Source: Kitasatospora sp. DSM 101779
Lineage (GTDB): Bacteria > Actinomycetota > Actinomycetes > Streptomycetales > Streptomycetaceae
Assembly (NCBI RefSeq): GCF_025655475.1
Contig: NZ_JAHTIK010000001.1
Location: 405,023-469,022 of the forward strand
Reading direction: 5' to 3'
DNA length: 64,000 bases
Shown here: piece by piece, positions 55,965 through 64,000 of the stretch
Position numbering within the stretch: position 1 is the stretch's first letter
How the letters are laid out: each line of letters opens with the position of its first letter
Program-made: the position numbers and the translations under genes
The notes under the pieces: model-generated
What the model was told of the DNA's origin: nothing
What the model saw: the letters and a program-made list of their open reading frames with translations, nothing else
Database searches by the model: none

Positions 55965-56627
55965 GTGGCCGTCGCCGACACCCTGAGCGACCTGCTCGCA
56001 CCGCTGAACCACCAGCTCTTCCTGCTCGGCCGCGACGCCGTCACCACGGCGGAGCTTCTGGGCTTCGCCACCGGCGCGGTCTGCGTCTGGCTGTGCGTCA
56101 GGGCCAGCTCCTGGAACTTCCCGGTGGGCATCGCCAACAACCTGTTCTTCTTCGCCCTGTTCTGGAGCGCCCGGCTCTATGCCGACGCCGCGCTGCAGAT
56201 CGTCTTCCTGCTGCTGGCCGCCCACGGCTGGTACCGCTGGCTGCGCGGCGGGGAGCGGCACGCCGGACGGCCGATGGGCCACGCCTCGCCGACCGCACTG
56301 CTGGTGCTGGCCGCCCTCGTCGTCCCGGCCACCTGGGGGCTGACCGTGCTGCTCGCACGGGCCGGCGACAGCGCACCGTTCTGGGACGCCCTGACCACCG
56401 CCCTGTCGCTCGCCGCGCAGTGGCTGCTCAACGCCAAGCAGCTGGAGAACTGGTACGTCTGGATCGCCGCCGACCTGGTCTACGTCCCGCTGTACGCGGC
56501 CAAGGGCCTGCTGCTGACCGCCGCGGTGTACGTGCTCTTCCTCGCCCTGTGCGGGATGGGTCTGCGCAGCTGGTACCGCGAACTCGCCGCCCGTCCGGTC
56601 GCCGCCCCGGCGGGGGTGCCGGCATGA
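55965..56627 (+). CDS. pnuC: Nicotinamide riboside transporter PnuC
   Basis: A 220-residue membrane protein of the PnuC (SWEET-like) family with seven segments. The conserved block WNFPVGIANNLFFFALFWSA (residues 50-69) and the substrate-side AQWLLNAKQLENWYVWIAAD-LVYVPLYAAKGL (about 148-178) are the family signatures. It lets nicotinamide riboside into the cell by facilitated diffusion, driven by phosphorylation inside. It overlaps nadR by ATGA, so uptake and phosphorylation are co-expressed. The GTG start at 55965 follows GAAGGGGG. Confidence 0.93.
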   Translation: MAVADTLSDLLAPLNHQLFLLGRDAVTTAELLGFATGAVCVWLCVRASSWNFPVGIANNLFFFALFWSARLYADAALQIVFLLLAAHGWYRWLRGGERHAGRPMGHASPTALLVLAALVVPATWGLTVLLARAGDSAPFWDALTTALSLAAQWLLNAKQLENWYVWIAADLVYVPLYAAKGLLLTAAVYVLFLALCGMGLRSWYRELAARPVAAPAGVPA

Positions 56628-57754
56628 GCGGCGGCGTGACGGACGGCGGCCGGTTCGCGCACGGCCTGGTGATCGGCAAGTTCTACCCGCCGCACGCGGG
56701 CCACCACTTCCTGATCCGCTCGGCGGCGGACGCCTGCGAGCGGGTCACCGTGGTCGTGATGGCGGCGGCGTGCGAGTCGGTGCCACTGGCCGACCGGGTC
56801 TCCTGGATTCGCGAGCACTGGGCGGCCGAGCCGCACGTGGCCGTCGCCGGGATCGCCGACGACCTTCCGGTCGACTACGGGAGCGCCGAGATCTGGGACG
56901 GTCATGTCGCCCTGATGCGCGAGGCGGTGGCCGCGGCGCCGCCCGCGCCGCCGGTGGACGCGGTGTTCAGCTCGGAGCCGTACGGCACCGAGCTGGCCCG
57001 GCGGTTCGGCGCCGCGCCCGTGCTGCTGGACGTGCCGCGGGACACCTTCGCCGTCTCCGGCACCAAGGTCCGGGCCGATCCGGTCGCGCACTGGGACGAC
57101 CTGGAGCCACCCGTCCGGGCCTGGTTCGCCCGCCGGGTGGTGGTGGTCGGCGCGGAGTCCACCGGCACCACCACGCTCTCCCGGGACCTGGCGGCCGCGC
57201 TCCGCGGCCGCGGCGGCCCGCACGCGGCGACCCGCTGGGTGCCCGAGTACGGCCGGGAGCTCACCGCCGCGAAGCTCGCGGTGGCGCGCGGCCGGGCCCG
57301 TCCCGGCGGGCCGGTGCCGACCGTGTTCGACCTGGAGTGGACCGACGCCGACTTCGAGCTGGTCGGGCGCCGGCAGAACGAGGCCGAGGAGCGCGCCGCC
57401 CGGGCCGGCGGGCCGGTGCTGGTCTGTGACACCGACACCCTGGCCACCACGGTCTGGCAGGAGCGCTACCGCGGCCGCGCGACCGGGCCGGTCCGCCGGC
57501 TCGCCGCCGGGCTGCCGCCGCGCGCTCTGTACCTGCTGACCTCGGACGAGGGCGTGGCCTTCGACGACGACGGGCTGCGCGACGGCGAGCACCTGCGGCC
57601 GTGGATGACCGGACGGTTTCGCGAGGTGCTCGCGGCCGGTGCCGCGCCCTGGATCGAGCTGCGGGGCGATCGCGTGGAGCGGTTGCAGCGGGCGCTGTCG
57701 GCCGTGGACGCCCTGCTTGCCGGGGGCTGGGGGCTCGGTGACCCGCTGGGGTGA
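56624..57754 (+). CDS. nadR: NadR-type NMN adenylyltransferase / ribosylnicotinamide kinase
   Basis: A 376-residue bifunctional NAD salvage enzyme without the N-terminal HTH of the E. coli form. The nucleotidyltransferase domain has GKFYPPHAGHH (18-28, the HxGH site) and VSGTKVR (144-150). The kinase domain starts at about 170; its P-loop reads GAESTGTTT (176-184), where the usual Walker A lysine is Thr, a form I believe is shared by actinobacterial relatives. LVCDTDTLATTVWQERY follows. It converts nicotinamide riboside to NMN and then NAD+ and traps the substrate brought in by PnuC. Confidence 0.92.
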   Translation: MSGGVTDGGRFAHGLVIGKFYPPHAGHHFLIRSAADACERVTVVVMAAACESVPLADRVSWIREHWAAEPHVAVAGIADDLPVDYGSAEIWDGHVALMREAVAAAPPAPPVDAVFSSEPYGTELARRFGAAPVLLDVPRDTFAVSGTKVRADPVAHWDDLEPPVRAWFARRVVVVGAESTGTTTLSRDLAAALRGRGGPHAATRWVPEYGRELTAAKLAVARGRARPGGPVPTVFDLEWTDADFELVGRRQNEAEERAARAGGPVLVCDTDTLATTVWQERYRGRATGPVRRLAAGLPPRALYLLTSDEGVAFDDDGLRDGEHLRPWMTGRFREVLAAGAAPWIELRGDRVERLQRALSAVDALLAGGWGLGDPLG

Positions 57755-57814
57755 ACCGGCGACTTCCCAGCAGACTCGCCCGATCGGGTGAATTGCCTCG
57801 GTGACTCGCCCGGG

Positions 57815-58234
57815 CTACTGCACCTGGGCGCAGGCGGGGCAGAGGCCGCGGAAGGTGACCTCGACGCCGGAGAGGGTGAAGCCGTAGCGCTCGCCGTCGG
57901 GCAGCGAGGCCAGCGGGTCGCCGGTCGGGTGCACGTCGCGGATGGTGCCGCAGGACTGGCAGACCAGGTGCTGGTGGGCGTGGTGGGCGTTGGGGTCGTA
58001 CCGCTTCGCCCGTCCGTCGGTGCTGACCTCGATGACCTCGCCGAGCGAGACGAGCTCGCCCAGCGTGTTGTAGACCGTGGCGCGGCTGATCTCGGGCAGC
58101 ATTTCCACCGCGCGGGCATGGATCTCGTCGGCCGTGTAGTGGATGTGGTCGCCGTCCAGGACCTGGGCGACGACCCGCCGCTGCGCGGTCAGCCGCCAGC
58201 CGCGGTTCCGGAGCCGTTCCAACAGGTCACTCAT
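57815..58234 (-). CDS. Fur family repressor (CatR/PerR/FurA-like)
   Basis: A 139-residue metalloregulator. The winged helix reads RLTAQRRVVAQVLDGDHIHY, with ISRATVYNTLGELVSLG as recognition helix. The metal and zinc sites are HHAHQH (84-89), C92-QS-C95 and C132-PA-C135. The tie to katG by divergent position and the shared operator indicates a peroxide-sensing repressor: metal-catalysed oxidation would release it from DNA. The ATG at 58234 is the family start. Confidence 0.93.
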   Translation of the reverse strand: MSDLLERLRNRGWRLTAQRRVVAQVLDGDHIHYTADEIHARAVEMLPEISRATVYNTLGELVSLGEVIEVSTDGRAKRYDPNAHHAHQHLVCQSCGTIRDVHPTGDPLASLPDGERYGFTLSGVEVTFRGLCPACAQVQ

Positions 58235-58283
58235 GGGGGGAGGGTACCAGGCGGCTGGAATCGGCTGAAGTTTTGTGTCGGCG

Positions 58284-60782
<2,499 letters not shown>

Positions 60783-60817
60783 CCGGCACCGACGGTCGGT
60801 GTCCGATCCGACCTCAG

Positions 60818-60852
60818 AACACCGGTCCCGGCGCTCCGCCGGGGCCGGTGTT
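60818..60852 (+). terminator. katG terminator
   Basis: AACACCGGTCCCGGCG, loop CTC and CGCCGGGGCCGGTGTT form a 16-bp stem with one T-G pair, ending in TTTG, 36 bp after the katG stop. Confidence 0.8.
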
Positions 60853-61036
60853 TGCTGTTCCGGGGCCTGCTGTCCACGTGAGGAAGGTCACCGGAGGGGC
60901 CGTCGTCACGGCCTGTGGCAGGGGTGTACGTTCCTGCGACCAGGGGTGCGGGCTCCCCCGGATCGCAGAATCCTGGCAACAGCCGAGCGCGGAAGAACCG
61001 CCGCCGGCTGCGCCTCCGACAAGGGAGACAGGTGTC

Positions 61037-62596
61037 ATGTCTGCTCACGAACCGGCCAACCCTCCACCGCAGCGCCTGGGCGTGGCGGCGGAGTCGGCCA
61101 CCGGCGAAACCCGGGTCGCGGCAACACCGGCCACGGTGCGTCAGCTGCTGGCCCTGGGCTACGAGGTCGTCGTCGAGTCCGGGGCCGGGTCGGCCTCCGG
61201 GTTCACCGACGACGCCTACCGCGACGCGGGGGCACAGATCGGCGAGGCCTGGCACGCGGACGTCGTGCTCAAGGTGAACGCGCCCTCCGACGAGGAGGTC
61301 GCCCGGCTGCGCGACGGCGCGACCCTGGTCGGCCTGCTCGGCCCCAATCAGAACAAGGACCTGCTCGACCTGCTGGCGCAGCGTCCGGTCACGGCGCTGG
61401 CGCTCGACGCGGTGCCGCGTATCTCCCGTGCGCAGTCGATGGACGTGCTCAGCTCGATGGCGAACATCGCCGGCTACCGGGCCGTCATCGAGGCCGCACA
61501 CGTCTTCGGCCGGTTCTTCACCGGCCAGGTCACCGCGGCCGGCAAGGTCCCGCCGGCGAAGGTGCTGGTCGCCGGCGCCGGTGTGGCCGGTCTGGCCGCG
61601 ATCGGCGCGGCGAGCAGCCTCGGCGCGGTCGTCCGGGCCACCGACCCGCGGCCCGAGGTGGCGGACCAGGTGCGCTCGCTCGGCGGCGAGTTCCTCTCGG
61701 TCGACGTGGAGCAGGAGCGCAGCACCGACGGCTACGCCAAGGCCACCTCGGAGGACTACGACCGGGCCGCTGCCGCGCTGTACAGCGCGCAGGCCGCGGA
61801 CGTGGACATCATCATCACCACCGCGCTCATCCCGGGCCGCCCGGCGCCGCGCCTGATCACCGCCGAGGACGTGGCGTCCATGCGGCCGGGCAGTGTCGTG
61901 GTGGACATGGCGGCCGCGCAGGGCGGCAACGTCGAGGGCACGGTGGCCGGCCGGGTGGTGGTCACCGACAACGGCGTGACGCTGATCGGCTACACCGATC
62001 TCGCCTCCCGGCTGCCGGCCCAGGCCTCGCAGCTGTTCGGCACCAACCTGGTCAACCTGCTGAAGCTGGTCACGCCCGGCAAGGACGGGCGGCTGGTACT
62101 GGACTTCGAGGACGTCGTCCAGCGCTCGGTCACGGTCGTCCGGGAGGGCGAGCTGACCTGGCCGCCGCCGCCCGTGCAGGTGTCCGCGGCACCGGCCGCC
62201 GCCCCGGCCGCACCCGCGGCACCGGTCGCGACCAAGCCGTCCGGCCTCTCGGGGCGGGTGCGGCTGGGCCTGGTCGGGCTCGGCATGCTCGCGATGTTCC
62301 TGCTGGTCGCCTTCGCCCCGGCCCAACTGGCGGAGAACTTCACGGTGTTCACGCTGGCCGTGGTGATCGGCTACTACGTGATCGGCAAGGTGCACCACGC
62401 CCTGCACACCCCGCTGATGTCGGTGACCAACGCGATCTCCGGCATCGTCGTGATCGGCGCCCTGCTGCAGATCGGGCACGAGAACGCGGTGGTCACCGCG
62501 CTGTCCGCGGTGGCGATCCTGCTGACCAGCGTCAACATCTTCGGCGGATTCGCCGTCACCCGCCGGATGCTCGGCATGTTCTCGAAGGGCCGATGA
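61037..62596 (+). CDS. pntA: NAD(P) transhydrogenase alpha subunit
   Basis: A 519-residue subunit of the proton-translocating transhydrogenase that makes NADPH from NADH at the expense of the proton gradient. Residues 1-380 form the NAD-binding domain I (RVAATPATVRQLLALGYEVV near 24, VAGAGVAGLAAIGAASSLGA near 177, DPRPEVADQVRSLGGEFL next). After an Ala/Pro linker (about 385-410), four membrane helices of domain II follow (LGLVGLGMLAMFLLVAFAP, then FTVFTLAVVIGYYVIGKVHH). This is the single-chain alpha type, not the split alpha1/alpha2. GGGAGACAGG precedes ATG 61037. Three bases separate it from pntB. Confidence 0.96.
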   Translation: MSAHEPANPPPQRLGVAAESATGETRVAATPATVRQLLALGYEVVVESGAGSASGFTDDAYRDAGAQIGEAWHADVVLKVNAPSDEEVARLRDGATLVGLLGPNQNKDLLDLLAQRPVTALALDAVPRISRAQSMDVLSSMANIAGYRAVIEAAHVFGRFFTGQVTAAGKVPPAKVLVAGAGVAGLAAIGAASSLGAVVRATDPRPEVADQVRSLGGEFLSVDVEQERSTDGYAKATSEDYDRAAAALYSAQAADVDIIITTALIPGRPAPRLITAEDVASMRPGSVVVDMAAAQGGNVEGTVAGRVVVTDNGVTLIGYTDLASRLPAQASQLFGTNLVNLLKLVTPGKDGRLVLDFEDVVQRSVTVVREGELTWPPPPVQVSAAPAAAPAAPAAPVATKPSGLSGRVRLGLVGLGMLAMFLLVAFAPAQLAENFTVFTLAVVIGYYVIGKVHHALHTPLMSVTNAISGIVVIGALLQIGHENAVVTALSAVAILLTSVNIFGGFAVTRRMLGMFSKGR

Positions 62597-62599
62597 CCG

Positions 62600-64000
62600 A
62601 TGACGTACACGACGGCCGCCCACGCCGCGGACCTGGTCGCCGCACTGCTGTTCATCCTGAGCCTCGCCGGGCTCTCCCAGCACCGGACCTCGCGGGCCGG
62701 TGTCGCCTACGGCATCGCCGGAATGGCGCTCGCGCTGGTGGCCACCGTGGTGGTCGCGGCGCAGGACATCTCCGCGGGCGCGGTCTCGCTGATCGTGGTC
62801 ACGATGGCCGCGGGCGGCGCGATCGGCCTCTGGCGGGCCCGCCGGGTCGAGATGACCCAGATGCCCGAGCTGATCGCCGTGCTGCACAGCTTCGTCGGCC
62901 TGGCCGCGGTGCTGGTCGGCTGGAACAGCTACCTGGAGGTGGAGCGGCACGGCGCCGCCCAGACCCTGATCGGCTCGGACCTGCTGCGCATCCACCACGC
63001 CGAGGTGTTCATCGGCATCTTCATCGGCGCGGTCACGTTCACCGGCTCGATCGTCGCCTACCTGAAGCTGTCGGCGCGGATCAAGTCGAGCCCGCTGATG
63101 CTGCCGGGCAAGAACGGGCTCAACGTGGCGGCGCTGGTGGCGTTCGTGGCGCTGACGGTGTGGTTCACGGTCAGCCCGAGCCTCGGCCTGATGATCGCGG
63201 TGACGGTGCTGGCGCTGCTGCTGGGCTGGCACCTGGTCGCCTCGATCGGCGGCGGCGACATGCCCGTGGTGGTCTCCATGCTGAACAGCTACTCGGGCTG
63301 GGCTGCGGCGGCGGCGGGCTTCCTGCTGAACAACAACCTGCTGATCGTCACCGGTGCGCTGGTCGGCTCCTCCGGTGCCTACCTGTCGTACATCATGTGC
63401 AAGGCGATGAACCGGTCCTTCATCTCCGTCATCGCCGGCGGCTTCGGCATCGAGGCGCCCGCCGCCCAGGACGGGGAGCAGGGCGAGCACCGCGAGAGCA
63501 GCGCGCAGGAGACCGCGCAGATGCTGGCCGAGGCCGCCTCCGTGGTCATCACCCCGGGTTACGGCATGGCCGTCGCCCAGGCCCAGCACCCGGTCGCCGA
63601 GCTGACCCGGGTGCTGCGCGAGCGCGGCGTCGAGGTCCGCTTCGGCGTCCACCCGGTGGCGGGCCGCCTGCCCGGGCACATGAACGTGCTGCTGGCCGAG
63701 GCCCGCGTGCCGTACGACATCGTGCTGGAGATGGACGAGATCAACGACGACTTCACCGACACCTCGGTCGTCCTGGTGATCGGCGCCAACGACACCGTCA
63801 ACCCGGCGGCGACGGAGGACCCGACCAGCCCGATCGCGGGCATGCCGGTCCTGCGGGTGTGGGAGGCGGGCCATGTGGTCGTCTTCAAGCGGTCGATGGC
63901 GTCCGGCTACGCGGGTGTGCAGAACCCGCTGTTCTTCCGGGAGAACAGCAGCATGCTGTTCGGCGACGCCAAGCAGAGCGTGGAGGCCATCCTCCAGGCC
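62600..64000 (+). CDS. pntB: NAD(P) transhydrogenase beta subunit, cut by the window edge
   Basis: 467 codons are present without a stop; the family is about 460-480 residues, so only a few residues are missing on the right. Eight to nine membrane helices come first ([20 protein letters not shown] onward, including [20 protein letters not shown]), then the NADP(H)-binding domain [63 protein letters not shown] and [17 protein letters not shown]. The start ATG 62600 lies three bases after the pntA stop, so the two subunits are co-translated. Confidence 0.96.
   Translation, partial: MTYTTAAHAADLVAALLFILSLAGLSQHRTSRAGVAYGIAGMALALVATVVVAAQDISAGAVSLIVVTMAAGGAIGLWRARRVEMTQMPELIAVLHSFVGLAAVLVGWNSYLEVERHGAAQTLIGSDLLRIHHAEVFIGIFIGAVTFTGSIVAYLKLSARIKSSPLMLPGKNGLNVAALVAFVALTVWFTVSPSLGLMIAVTVLALLLGWHLVASIGGGDMPVVVSMLNSYSGWAAAAAGFLLNNNLLIVTGALVGSSGAYLSYIMCKAMNRSFISVIAGGFGIEAPAAQDGEQGEHRESSAQETAQMLAEAASVVITPGYGMAVAQAQHPVAELTRVLRERGVEVRFGVHPVAGRLPGHMNVLLAEARVPYDIVLEMDEINDDFTDTSVVLVIGANDTVNPAATEDPTSPIAGMPVLRVWEAGHVVVFKRSMASGYAGVQNPLFFRENSSMLFGDAKQSVEAILQA

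Overview
The window is a contiguous stretch of very GC-rich actinobacterial chromosome, most like Streptomyces or Kitasatospora. The evidence is strongly biased codon third positions, frequent GTG starts, GTGA/ATGA stop-start overlaps, TAnnnT-type -10 boxes directly in front of start codons (leaderless genes), a spore-associated protein A homologue, a TIGR04222 membrane protein and many TetR, LysR, MerR and AraC regulators. I see no rRNA, tRNA, CRISPR array, integrase or transposase gene. Most of it reads as ordinary accessory chromosome arm: single enzymes or transporters, each beside its own regulator, with several gene remnants and a small dispersed intergenic repeat.

Layout. 0.3-9.2 kb: an endonuclease/exonuclease/phosphatase protein, an ATPase remnant, three TetR modules (with a SnoaL-like protein, an alkylglycerone-phosphate-synthase-like FAD oxidase and an SDR) and an orphan solute-binding lipoprotein. 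9.5-14.5 kb: a compact minus-strand block with a 2OG-Fe(II) oxygenase-like protein, a YVTN beta-propeller, a DUF6065-like protein, a YcaQ/AlkX-type DNA glycosylase and an MFS exporter. This is the best candidate for an undescribed system, because an exporter is translationally coupled to a glycosylase of a family known for self-resistance to DNA-alkylating natural products. 15-29 kb: mixed small genes, including an XRE regulator divergent from an extra methionine aminopeptidase, a LysR gene broken at a G8 run, an EamA transporter, a SapA-like secreted protein, a Nudix hydrolase, an AraC/VOC pair and an MFS transporter.

29.2-31.8 kb is a metal/metalloid block: a UPF0016 exporter behind a convincing yybP-ykoY manganese riboswitch, an ArsI-type VOC protein behind paired direct repeats, and a ZIP transporter behind an iron box. 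31.9-47.9 kb holds an APC permease, an M20 amidohydrolase, a tandem Lrp regulator, MFS pumps, cupins, a FitA-like/Fic-Doc-type toxin-antitoxin pair with twin GCTAGC sites, an ArsR/SRPBCC operon with two matching palindromes, an AI-2E family protein and a small lytic transglycosylase with a long structured leader.

48-55 kb: small hypotheticals, a MerR-TPR-like regulator and a three-gene MoxR/VWA operon resembling ternary conflict systems. 55-64 kb: a pnuC-nadR nicotinamide riboside salvage operon, a Fur-family peroxide regulator divergent from katG with a perfect TTAGAC-AAG-GTCTAA operator inside the katG promoter, and pntA-pntB transhydrogenase running off the right edge. NAD salvage, peroxide defence and NADPH supply therefore lie side by side.

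Limits: all family calls come from reading the sequence by eye. No database search, structure prediction or codon statistics were run, and residue positions are counted by hand.
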